From: Sipunculus nudus | Taxonomy: Eukaryota; Annelida; Sipuncula; Golfingiida; Sipunculidae | Direction: 5' to 3' | NCBI GenBank assembly: GCA_026874595.1 | Contig: CM049314.1 | Span: 77,542,300 to 77,606,299, forward strand | DNA: 64,000 nucleotides | Part shown: one piece after another, positions 23,497 through 34,170 of the stretch | Layout of the letters: each line of letters begins with the position of its first letter | Numbering within the stretch: position 1 is the stretch's first letter | Notes under the pieces: model-generated | What the model was told of the DNA's origin: nothing | What the model saw: the letters and a program-made list of their open reading frames with translations, nothing else | Databases searched by the model: none | Made by a program: the position numbers and the translations under genes

Positions 23497-23759
23497 AATG
23501 ACTATGCAGTTGCATTCTTTTTAATGTTTTACGTCACACGACGTATTAATGCTGCTCTGAGCCTACGTCTACCAACACCGATACATAGTACAGAACCTTA
23601 GACCTGCGAGACCTTTATGCGGCGATCGTCAGTCAATTCCCACACAGTTCAGGCAACTCTAAAATGTTCTCCTTGTGATATGCTATAATGATAGGTTGCT
23701 TCATTCTGTGAAAGTTAAAAACTCTAACTCAATTGAATGGCTCCCAATGAGGATGCTAT

Positions 23760-24390
23760 AAATGTTGCACATAATTTAGTTTGTGATGTCAGTCTACTAA
23801 ACATGTTCATATCTTAAAGAGAAACCAAAACTTTCATGAGTTTATGGTTTGTCACTAGCGGTGGATTATGTCTCAGGATATATGGTTCCTGGGGAACACT
23901 GAATGAAACGTGACTAGGCATCAGAAATGCGAGAGCGAATTCTCCTATAACCAAATACTTGGAGCTGATTTATTTCTCTGTATAGAAAAAAAGCCTGATA
24001 ATTGTGCATTATTTACTGAAGCCGATCTAATATGCAGATTTGAAGATTTACCAAACTGGTTACTTGATATTTATTCACCTACCTTCAGACGGATCAGATC
24101 TATTGGCAGAAGAGTAATCAACATTTTCAAGAGTTGAAAACGTCATTTCAACCTCGAGTTTAAGAATTTCTAAATTCCACTTAGCTTAGAGAGTTTTATC
24201 CGAATCGACCAGGCGCAATTTATGGTGAAATATGGCCATATATCTATAATAATACGTCACACTTAAAATTGAGAGTAATATTTGTTTTTAGCTAGACATT
24301 GAAGCTGATACCAAATCCATCTTCAGAAACAAAGCTTTAGCTTGTTATTCTTATCAATATTTCTTATCAGGACTGCTGCGCATATCTATC
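23760..24390. repeat. Third, more diverged copy of the spacer sequence
   Basis: Words such as ccaaaact/ttcatgagtttatggttt, ggggaacactgaatgaaa, tataaccaaatacttg and tccatcttcagaaac match spacer S1 in block A (17.4-18.35 kb) and in block B (30.1-31.3 kb) in the same order. It follows solo LTR copy 2 inside block A and shows that spacers, not only the cores, were multiplied. The 75-residue frame at 23910-24137 has no match in the other copies. Confidence 0.5.
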
Positions 24391-24424
24391 GAAAACGCCA
24401 CAGTAGCTACATCTAGGTATTTTT

Positions 24425-24968
24425 AAAATGTTGGTGTACGTCATGATATTTCCTTATCTATGAAAAAAACAGGTTAATGCAGTAAAAATTTCATGCTTCT
24501 ATATGATACACAAAATTGGAAAGATAAGACAATATATAACGACTAAAGCTTGCAGAACATGAGTTCAAGCTATAGTTATTTATAGACTTGATTATGCAAA
24601 TATTCAGTTATATGGAATAATAAAATGTTTAACTAACAGGCCCAAAGTATGCAAAATACAGCAGCTCGATTTATCTCGAAAACCTAAAGGCGAGATGATA
24701 TAAACTATCTTTAATGGTCTTCTTATGTGACAGCTCCTATATTGTGGAATGGACTTCCTAGTTATATCACAGATGAACTCTTATTTTTCGATGTTAAGGA
24801 ATTTTAAAAGACTTACCTTTTTCAAATAAGCATGTTTTAATTGATTTTATATTTTGTTTTAGTATTTTTATGTTCTTATTATATACATTTTATGTATTGA
24901 ACAGCGCCCTAGAGCATGCTTTAAAAATGAATAGAACACTTTAAAATGCTGTATGTCATCATCATTAA
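24425..24968 (+). pseudogene. LINE 3' end (CR1/L2-like)
   Basis: Broken coding pieces of an ORF2 C-terminus: VGVRHDISLSMK, YRLDYANIQLYG, then APILWNGLPSYITDEL and FKTYLFQ-like residues, the usual APxLWNxLP ... LKTYLF pattern. A 3' tail follows (acagcgccctagagcatgc) resembling the conserved GCGCTTAGAG tail of L2-type elements and ending in short atc repeats at 24,968. It is 5'-truncated, as is usual for LINEs, with several frame breaks. Absent from block B. Confidence 0.7.
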
Positions 24969-25177
24969 TCCCAAAAAAAAGGAGTGATCTAGAAAAAAAT
25001 GAATAGAAAGTAAATTCCAAGTTTTCAGAAAGACTAGAAACATCTAAAAATTCTAAATTGTCTGCAAGAGTATCTTCTCATTAAAAAACAGGGTTGTCAC
25101 CTGTTGGTGATTAGTGAAAGCAAATGTACTGTATCATTATATAAAAAAAAATAAATATCATACAGCATTGTCTTGTT

Positions 25178-25993
25178 AGACAGATATTCCAAAACCAATC
25201 CCAACCAAGGTAAGCATGAGAGTAATCACTGACATAAATTGAATGAAATCAGACAAATTTTGTAAAATTATCGCACAGAAACGAAAACCGAACACACAGA
25301 CAGACACAGTGTCAGATATACAGTGGGCCAGGCACTACAAAACAAAGTCCAACTAAAGTAAACATAATAGCAATCAAATACCAAAATGTTAAGGAAATTG
25401 GATAGTATTTAAGCAAGTTATCGCACGGAAACTAAAACCTGACACAACCAGAAAGAGTGACAGACAGAAGGCCAGACACTCCAAAAACAATCCCAAACAA
25501 GTTAAGCGTGAGAGAAATCAATGATCCAAATATGAATGAAATCGGATAATATTTAGAAAAATTATCGCATAGAAACGAAATCAGTCAGAGTGACAGACAG
25601 ACGGCCAGGCACTCAAAAAACCAATCATACAATGAAGGTAAGCAATAAAGCAATAACTGTCCAAAATTTGAAGGAAATTTGATAGCATTTAACAAGTAAT
25701 CACACAGAAACAAAAACCTGACAAAACGACAGAAAGAGTGACAGACAGACAGAAGGCATGACACTCCAAAAACAATCCCAAGCAAGGTAAGCGTGAGAGA
25801 AATAAATGATCCAAATATGAATGAAATCCGATAATATTTATGAAAGCTGTCGCACGGAAACGTAAACCTGACAGACGGACATAGAGGCAGACAGACAGAC
25901 AGACAAACCCAAATCAATGTTCCCCGTTCCGGCAGACAGACAGACAGACAAACCCAAATCAATGTTCCCCGTTCCGAGGAAGCGGGGGATATA
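25178..25993. repeat. Tandem ~145-bp repeat with gacagacaga linkers
   Basis: About five diverged monomers share aaccaatccca, aaggtaagcgtgagag, atgaatgaaatc, ttatcgcac.gaaac and a gacagacag linker. It closes with a perfect 45-bp duplication (25,886-25,930 and 25,931-25,975) carrying caaacccaaatcaatgttcc. The 3' end (gttccgaggaagcggggg) is a terminus seen in molluscan dispersed repeats, to my knowledge. The 125- and 68-residue minus frames arise from the repeat (VCLSVCL) and are not genes. Absent from block B. Confidence 0.75.
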
Positions 25994-26155
25994 AATACCT
26001 GTCGGCTTCATCATTTTCGAGCTTTCTCCATTTGACCTATCCACCAGAGCCCAAATGCTCCGCCCTTTTAAATTAGTTATTACAATGAGCCCCCAAAACG
26101 CTCCTACACAGATCTTCCATGCTCATGGTAGTGAGAGCTTCTTACAATATAATAA

Positions 26156-26203
26156 TGACGTCACAAAGGTCGATGAAGCATGACGTTGTATTGACTGACG
26201 TCA
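26156..26203. promoter_or_regulatory. Two perfect CRE palindromes
   Basis: TGACGTCA occurs at 26156-26163 and again at 26196-26203, with a half site (TGACGTTG) between. This is the CREB/ATF consensus. The pair lies in the part of block A missing from block B. No assigned gene follows; an 81-residue frame at 26238-26483 has no recognisable features. Confidence 0.3.
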
Positions 26204-28499
26204 TCAACTTGATTTCGCTATCCTCATATCGCAGTCATTGTTAACTGTTTTAAATTTTTTAGATTATTTATCTCATACAAATGGCATGCCAAGTAAGACA
26301 TTATTATTACTCGGTAGTCAGAGGAATGGGTACTGCCTACTGGTACAGACTACACGTGTTCTGTTTGAGAGAGCTCTGTCAAATTATTCTAAATTCTTTT
26401 TTTGTCCGATGATTGACGCTTTACAATGTTTAAGGTTACCTGATTGGTTGCTCGTTAGTCAAATGCTTATAATTATTCATTGAATGAATAAGGCCATTGC
26501 TGTGTGTCCGTATTAATTCATGACACATAACTGCATTATGGCTGTGTACTAGGTTACGCTGCAGGCTTTTTGTCTCCGTGTTTCTATATTTCACTCAATG
26601 CGTCTCTTGAAATATTCTTCTTTGTGATTAAAGATAAAAAAAAAACAGACGGAAATGGAAGGGGCATAGTAAACACTAGAAATTTCAATTCAATGAATCC
26701 AAGAATGCGCGATGTTTGCATTTACTTATTCGGCCCATATTCCACGGTTCATAGATGCATAAGTATGTGTTCATGTGTAAATATTCTAATCGATTCTTCA
26801 TTGGGCCATTCCCTAAATGCCCTAAAATTCACATAGGGCTCTATTGATGACTGCGTGATTAATATTGTGAACAAACATAAACACACACCTAAATACGCTT
26901 GCACGGGGATAAACGCTTACCCGCCTAGGTGAGGCAAATATTGCCTATTAATATGAAATCATGCATTACTCCCACATCAGGGTTGAACCGGGCAGTTGGT
27001 TGACATTTAAATAACATCAGTCACAGGAGTTATACAAAAGGTCACTAGCCATGCAGGTAAACGTTATCTGAGCGCGTTTCAATGTGAATAAGAGTTAGAT
27101 TTTTTTAGTATGTTGCCTGAAGGCACACACAAAACGAGCCCTTTACAAAATCTGAGCATGCGCGAATCCTGGGGGTGTCGTTGGCATTCTCGACTCTACC
27201 GATTATTTCAATAAACCTAGGAATTATATATCAACAAAATTCCCTTAATATATAAAATAATTCATTCTTTATCAAAATCTCATAGTTAATCAAATCGAAC
27301 TATGAACCCCGTCGAGGTGTGTCAGCATTAATTATTAAAGAAGCCCTCAATGAAGTTATTTTTTTGGTGGTAGAAAATCTTCTTTACGAGTTTGTATCAG
27401 TTTCTAAGAAGTCCATTACAGTAACATATTGCTATCATGATCTGCCCCAGTGTTGCAACACTAAACAAAATAATCACACATAACATGCAGATGTATTTGA
27501 CTGTTCTTAGTTGTTTAATGGATATCAGAGCTGATTTGAAAAGAGGACACTATCTACACATCTTACTGAACCGTTTTTTTATATCTTCATGCATTCTAGC
27601 GGCAAAGCTATCATGTGACTTCGACTATAGAATAGTCCCATTATTTAACAGGGCATTCCATTCATGCAGCTGACATGCGAGTGACATACCAAAGAAAATC
27701 GTCTGCTCTGCCACTTAAAAAAGTGAAATTATATTACATTAACCGGGGCGTTCCTATTCATTAAATCTACCCTACACATGTACACGTGAAAACATCCATT
27801 AGTTAATGCTGTTACTCTGACAGGCATTTTCATTATGTGTACGTCGTGATCTCCTGGCATTTACACCATCCATCGACACAAACTCGCTATTCTTTCTCCG
27901 CACTTTAACTCACCAGTTGATCTGTTAGATCCTCAGATATTTTTATTATACAATACTTTTCCTCTCCCTGTTTTTTTTTGTTAATTGATTATGACGCATA
28001 ACTCGATGCGCACTGTCGTGGGTTCATGTCCCAGTCAGATTGTGTTTCGCGCTACCATTGTCTTATCGACAAGGATACGGCCTCCACCTAAAATTGAATG
28101 GTTTTTGTCCTTTGCGGCATTTAATTATCGAAGGAAAACTTTCTTGTGTCTGTTGTTGCTCTACTGGGGCAAGATGAAAACTTCAATAATAAACAAGGCG
28201 GAAACATGTAAAGTCGTCTGAGAATGACATCGTCAATGATATCAGAATAAACGCTAAACTTTTTCTATAATTTGTAAAGTGAAAGGTTATAAAGGTAAAA
28301 AGTTATAATGAAATGAGGCATCATCTCTACGGACATATCGATCTATAGAGAGTAAACTGTTGTTTCCAAGATGTTTCCGGGGAACCTTTGAATGTACATT
28401 TGTTCGTTGTAAAATTCACAGCTTCGGCAGACATCGGCTCTTTAGGTCTATCATATAAGGATTTTTAATCACAATGGATGTAAACTGTGGCTATATTAG

Positions 28500-28620
28500 T
28501 TAAATATAGAAATCATATCCCTGACATTTCAATTTTGTTGAATCTTCAGTAAAGAAGAATGCATCGAGGTACACCCAGTTTCCTGGGAAAATGAAAGTTT
28601 ATTTTATAATTACGATGTAT
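28500..28620 (-). pseudogene. Degenerate exon-like segment, block A
   Basis: On the minus strand the segment encodes VYLDAFFFTEDSTKLKCQGY followed soon by a stop. It matches in place and partly in sequence the more open segment at 54.43-54.64 kb (MYLEDPSDIDDTAKLKRQG) and the block B version at 37.58-37.69 kb (VYLDAFFLIKDSAKLKCQGY). Upstream, where the 54-kb copy stays open, this copy does not. I cannot name a family. It could be a real terminal exon of a duplicated gene, now decayed, or chance similarity inside a non-coding repeat. Confidence 0.25.
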
Positions 28621-28699
28621 TTTGCGTCTCCAGGGGCGTGTTATCTGATTTGAGGATGATGCTTCATTAAGGATATAAGAATTAAAGTTTATGACCCTT

Positions 28700-28725
28700 C
28701 CGCTCATATAAAAGGAGGAATAGGG
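28700..28725 (+). promoter_or_regulatory. TATA-like motif conserved between blocks A and B
   Basis: CTCATATAAAAGGAGGAA with the preceding gacccttccg (or gatccttccg) is kept in both blocks (about 28,705 and 37,791), in a region where the flanks differ more. A TATA-type core promoter is possible; no open frame follows in either block. Confidence 0.25.
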
Positions 28726-28974
28726 AATGTATCTTTGTATAAATATGCATATATAAACCTAACATGATTACATAACGTGAATGCCAAAAGCTTAACAGAA
28801 GGCCGAGGCGCCAAATCGATAATAAATAATTCAACATTCCCAAATGATTCAGAATCTGCTCCTTTTTCTTTATTATCATTAATGTTCTGAATCACTATCC
28901 AATGTACCTTGGACGCCATTCGATCAAGTGATGTAGCGCCTATGACTTGTATGCACAAAGCCTTCTATTCAGTG

Positions 28975-29457
28975 TGTTACGAACCTAATATTAACAGATC
29001 ACGTAGTCACAAATTTTGTAATGGAGATAAAAAAAAATCAGATTCTGCAACATAAGGCCGTGTGAAATGTCTAGGGGAATGAATAAAGAGGTCAGTGTTT
29101 TTGTGTTATTAAATAATTATAATTTATTCTTAAAACAATCCTTACATTACAATACATTAAATCAATACAATTTCACCGTAAAACAACAGTACAACAGCAA
29201 ATCATACAATTATACAGGATAATAAATAAAGTATGCAGTACCTGGCTACCACCACTGTCACAGCGGCAACAAGTCCTTTAAAACCATTAATCCACGTAAA
29301 TAGTTTAAATATTTCAAAGTAAAGCTCTTGTAATAATCCCGAAAGCAAACTGGAGACAGGCCGCACTAAATCTGCATAGAATTCGTAGAATCTCTGACAC
29401 TACTGCAGTTATCGGATAGATCCAAAACTGACTCACAATCTTCCGTGTCCGCTATAT
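28975..29457 (-). mobile_element. Truncated solo LTR, copy 3, at the A/B junction
   Basis: Fossil LTR in reverse orientation. From 28,975 it shows tgttacgaacctaatatt (LTR 3' end), then the AATAAA signal (complement, near 29,125) and the ccaccactgtcac block. It stops near 29,457, with the U3 part missing, exactly where block B begins. It is clearly the same family as at 2.2, 22.7 and 60.0 kb. Broken and old. The meeting of LTR and duplication edge suggests the LTR was at or near the breakpoint. Confidence 0.75.
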
Positions 29458-30337
29458 ATATATCGTGCATTTCCATTTAAATTTAGCCACAGAGAGACTG
29501 ACGAATGCTTTTAAACTTGCTGAGACCTTGTTTTGGTTACAAAAGCCTGGTTATTACTGCATAAATGCATAAGAGTCAACTACCTGAGCTGCGCTGGAAA
29601 AAGAGAGCTCCAATGACAAAATCTTTATAATTTGCAGCATGCGTTAACAGGTTAACTTTTATGCCAACGTAAATTTTAAAGACGCCTTATTTCCAACTTA
29701 TTGTACCACTTGGTTGACTTCCCACGGTCTCTGCGCCAACCGGCGTCTCTTGGCTTTCCTGAGCATACGACTTACAACGTGTTCATCATGTTTGACTAAT
29801 TTCCCCCTGATCCTGATCTATCGTCATATCGACTATTATCTGATTAATTGAATTAAATACTATTGAATACTGTAAATTCAGTGTTTTACCTGTTAGTCCC
29901 AAAAAGTAATATCGCCATCAAAGAGTTTTCATTATTTTGAAATAAGCCCATATTAGGCACTTGCAAGCCATCACATACCTATATTTTTTTCACTCTGAAT
30001 AATAAAATTTCTCCTTGCGTTATATCATGAAACAGATTATTTATTATTACTACCATTAATATTTGAAATCCAACAGATAACTGGATGCTATGTATGTTGC
30101 ACGTGATCTCGTTTCTTTTATGTTGGTCCACTTACTCTGTTAAAGTCTTATGGTTAAACCAAAACCTTTGCAGACAGAGGCGAATTGTTCATAAGTTTAT
30201 GGTTTTCCTGAATTCAGCTGTGGAAAATACACACAGGGGATACTGCCTTTGGATATATATGGTGGCTTAGGAAACACTGAATGAAATGAGACGAGTTATC
30301 ATAGGAACGAGAGGGGCTTGAGTATATAACAAAATAT

Positions 30338-30657
30338 ACTAACGAGACAGTTCGGTCCGCTTTTATGTGCACCCCGCAACACACCCTTTCTTGACAGCGT
30401 TCTGCTATCAGAACAAGACCAATTATCCCAGGAGTAACACTTTGGTGAGCTTATTCCCTGGGCCACAAAGTTTACCGTCACGTAGGACGAACCTCCATTT
30501 TGTTACGAAGACAAATTTTGAGGGGGAAATTCTGGGCCGATCCCGGTTTCGTACCCATGTCGCTGGCGAACAAGTCCTGCGTACCAACCGCTTCGCTAGC
30601 AAAGCAAGCTTCACTAGCGAGACAGTTCGGTCCGCTTTTATGTGCATCCCGTAACCA
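30338..30657 (-). mobile_element. Miniature LTR-type element with tRNA-like ends, incomplete copy
   Basis: Fossil. The right terminal repeat (30,501-30,657) is near full length, TGTTACGAAG to gtaacca. The left one is incomplete (30,338-30,381). Between them are about 119 bp that share caccctttcttgacagcg and gttctgc.atcag words with the internal segment at 38.11-38.16 kb. On the minus strand a purine-rich stretch (AAGAAAGGGTG) stands just before the 3' repeat, as a polypurine tract would. The repeat carries tRNA-like A and B boxes, discussed at 37.95 kb. The matching place in block A has no insertion but keeps about 80 bp that B lost. Broken. Confidence 0.65.
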
Positions 30658-30713
30658 CTTTTACATGCCAATCAAAGAGAGTGATCACCTATCCCCTACG
30701 AACTATTCAAAAA

Positions 30714-30972
30714 CCAGGCGCAGAGCACAGGACTCAAAGATTGGAAGTTCGAATTTCAGTTGAGGCGGTGGGTCTTTACACGGTCGGCCCATGTCCAGGT
30801 TGAGCGTTCTCCAAGTAAATGGGAAGATAGTGCCAAACGGAAGAGTTTTCCTCAAAATCGACCCATAATGGGTAGATAACACACCCTGATCTCGCAGGTG
30901 CAATTGTCGACGGGCCTGGTTAATTCTAGGACATAAAATAAGAGAAAGCGTGCAATACTACCCTGTCCGCAA
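30714..30972 (+). mobile_element. tRNA-derived SINE, second family (block B copy)
   Basis: Paralogue of 17,759-17,998, with the B box better kept (GAAGTTCGAATTTC at about 30,744) and a fuller tail (agagaaagcgtgcaatact) than in A. The 66-residue minus frame here is incidental. Confidence 0.6.
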
Positions 30973-32265
30973 CTGCAATGGAATCATGCACGTTTACATA
31001 TACTTAGTTAAGAGAGGATTAAAAATGAAGGCAGTTTCTTTCAACAACAAAACAATTGTTCAAAACCTTTTTAAGTAATATTAATAAATATTTTTGAATT
31101 TATGAGTCCCTTAACCCCCGAAAAATATTGAATATTTCTTCCGAATCGAACTGGTGCAAGTGACCGTTATGTTGCTACACACATATAAAAACATTAAACA
31201 CTTAGCTTTCATACTAAGTGATTATATGGAATTAAAAAATGATCATAAACCGAAATCCAGCCTGAGAGACAGGAATACATTTATCTGGTTATTCTTAGGG
31301 AATTTCCAATCTCTTACTTAAGTGGAGAAAATTTCAAGTTTTCGGACACATTAGATTGATCTCACATATGAAATCCCAATTCTCTGACAAACACCGTTCT
31401 TAGTGAAAAATACGGAAATTAGAATATCTGTTAGGCTGCTATATTATATTTCTGACAGAAAGTTCTTAAATTTAACATAGCCAATTGATACCTCTCTTAA
31501 GAGAAAAATCTTTGGTAAAATTTCTTGACACTCATGATACATAAACAATTTTAAGTTGACTTTCAACTTATTGGACAGTGAATTCATTGACATTGGTATC
31601 ATATTAAATATACATAATATATGATCAAATAGTTCTTGATATCAAGTTTACTGTAGGGTACCGAAAGCGGGGCCAATGTGTGCTGCACCTAAATGTGTAT
31701 TCTACGTTAGTACATATATACCTCGAGCATTATTTATTTAATCTCAACTATTTCATTTTCATGCTCTATAACTATTGGAACCAGTATAGCGTTCCAGCCT
31801 TAAATGTTAACCAACACTATTGTTCACACTGATGTGTCATGGGTGTCGCATATTAACAGGCTACGTTTAAACAATGTCCCCCCCGTCTTTCCTATTGTGT
31901 GGGTTTCTTTATCTTTTGGTCCAATGAAGGATGTTTCAATGGAAGCAATGAGCATTCCAAAGAGAACTCAAGACCATGAAAAGGGTTGAAATGAATGTTT
32001 TTTTTTTTTCTTTTCTGTTTTAGTTAATAAATCGCACACATATATAAACTGTCATGTTTCAATTAAAGTGACGCAACCATAATTACTAGTGAATAAAAAT
32101 AAAAATAAAATATTTCTATGAAGTATTGCATAACTTTTCCGGCTACGACGCACGTCGCAAAATCTTAGATGTGTTCCATTTCATGTCTTTTTATACTGCA
32201 TGGCTTATGTTTCTAAAAGACCTTGAAGTAATAAAAACAGACATTTGTAACCCGAGCCAAATCTG

Positions 32266-32370
32266 TTTATTTATAAACTTTATTTATTTTACATGGATTG
32301 TGCAGGTAGTTATAAAACTAAATGCAAGGGATTTTCTATGGCTCGGCAGTCTGTCGGGTTAAAGGAAACT
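32266..32370 (-). mobile_element. 5'-truncated SINE tail (block B)
   Basis: Paralogue of 19,303-19,405. The frame starting MHNF at 32,126 and its counterpart at 19,161 run into this SINE tail in both blocks, which explains their apparent conservation. Confidence 0.65.
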
Positions 32371-33819
32371 ATACAAAGATATACACTGTGTTAAAAGAGA
32401 AGTGAGACAAGTGTGTATTATGTATACAAATGTAATTCTTTCTTCCTCAAAGCCAGTGGCCTTTCAAATGACACTCAGAAAACAGAGACACAATGGGAGA
32501 GAGCACTTTCAGGTACTATTTAAAGGTTAAAACTGCGGACTGAGATTCTGATCGATGTCGGGTTGTGTCAACATTACATATTAAAATTAACCCCTCATGG
32601 GGCTTGTTGACAAGTATAATCTTAGAAACTCCTCCATTTGAGATATTTATTATACTGCTATCATGTCTGTTAAAAAAAGTAAAGCCTATACCGCCGTATT
32701 TTTTTCAAGTGAGGGTTGTTGTATTGTACTAAGTTTTTGAATGATAACAGATTGAGAAGGGCTTTGTAGAGAGGATATATTCTACGTTAGTCACTCAATA
32801 CCTTTTTATGCCTGTTGGCCTGTAGGCATTTTTTTCTTTACTCTGAAAATGTTCCGTTTGTAAATTGGACATTGCTCCATTGGAGCTTGGAAAATAATTG
32901 AAAGGAATAAAAGGCCGCCTGTCTGGCCATTATACATAGGATCATGAAACCTGCGATTATTATATATATTTTATATATCGCGTTTATTTATCGCGTTTGA
33001 TTATTTATAGATATATATTTCTATTATCACGTCTTAGTTACTTCAGAATCTACAAATACATGTGCTGTGCTTACTACCTGCGCTGTAAATGCATACAACC
33101 AAATTTTCATGACTGCATGACTAATAAAGGCTTATATGATCTATACTTTCTTATCCTTTCTTATTAAACCATTCTAACCTTGACGTGCACTTCCATTTAA
33201 CTTCCAGTATGAGAAAATGAGAAAATCCATGAATAAAAGTTGTCTCTCTTGTAGGTAATACCACAATGCTTTCTTAATATAAACATAAAATTAAAGGTCT
33301 TCGAGTGGCCAATACATACAACAGAGGATTGCATTCTATAAGCTGTGTATTAAGTAATGTCTTAGTGCAAAGAATAAAACACTCAAATTTGTTTACCACA
33401 TCAGATCTCATTAGCTCCAATAAATACGGTTATCAGTAATGTCAGTTTGAAATTATAGGTTCCGATGTGAAAATTGCTGACGTTTTAAACGAATCACTAG
33501 TCTTCTATAAGAATCAGAATATATGCGTTTTTACTCGGAATATTGTTTTCCTCCTCTGATATATTACAACGACAGGCTGTCGAATATTTTGAAAGCTATT
33601 TATGATTATTATGCAGCCGTCTTGCTGAAAAGTAAAGCTAATGAAAATGAACTGTAAGCAAATCTTTACCGAGACTTACTGTAAATTATATCTGTATCCA
33701 TTACGTAACGTTACTTGCTTTTATCTGTAAACGTGACCTGTTATTGACTTGAGAGCTTACACTTTAAGCGTGACATCAGGACGGGGACCTCTCTTGATCT
33801 TCCACAGTCTTGCAAAAGA

Positions 33820-34170
33820 TTTGGCCTTAGGAACAACGACCCTTGTTATTGCTCCATCAAGGTATAATGCAGTCAGTATACAAGGATTACGTTATAAATG
33901 AAAACATTAGTGTCAAAAATATTAGAATTTGCAACCTGCTTGGGGCCGATAATGCCTACCTTAGGTTTTCTAGACGCAATCTCTCATCTCTGTTTCTTAA
34001 AGGGATGACACCAGATGCCGGTTAATTGTTTTTTTAGTCATGAGAAGTGATAAGCTATGAGCAGATTACCATGGAGGGTAATCTCTTTGCCATCTCCTTT
34101 GTCGACACCGATTCTAGGCTTCGGGGGACGTAAAAAGAGCCCATCCATACTTGTGATGGGAGCTAATATG
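33820..34170 (+). promoter_or_regulatory. Promoter-like core of unit 4 (TATA box)
   Basis: TATAAAT at 33,893-33,899 lies 36 bp from TCAAGGTA (33,857-33,864), the same spacing as in units 1-3 although the last base of the upstream motif differs. Shared acgaccctt and attagtg blocks flank it. Confidence 0.4.

Larger units (their letters stand above)
16703..28974. repeat. Segmental duplication block A
   Basis: From about 16,703 (cgtgcatttccat) the sequence runs collinear with block B from about 29,458. The match continues to about 22.58 kb, breaks for about 4 kb that block B lacks (22.6-26.55 kb), then resumes to about 28,974, matching B to about 38.43 kb. Within A lie spacer S1 (17.0-20.1 kb), unit 3 (20.1-22.7 kb), a solo LTR, a second diverged spacer copy, a LINE tail and a tandem repeat. 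The two blocks differ by frequent point changes and small indels, so the duplication is old. No frame stays open in both copies beyond what nucleotide similarity explains. Confidence 0.8.

Noticed and set aside
25585-26044. VCLSVCL frames on the minus strand
   Set aside because: Produced by gacagacagaca repeats.
27437-27673. 78-residue frame in block A as a coding exon
   Set aside because: The block B counterpart has a stop in the middle and frame changes, with no sign of constraint.
17315-30270. LCWST / LNQNLCRQRR frames at 17,358 and 30,085 as a gene
   Set aside because: The two copies shift frame relative to each other within the first 50 codons and have no conserved end.
19161-32362. 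Frames starting MHNF at 19,161 and 32,126 as a conserved gene pair
   Set aside because: Similarity follows from the A/B nucleotide duplication. Both frames run into a SINE tail, and differences change residues freely.
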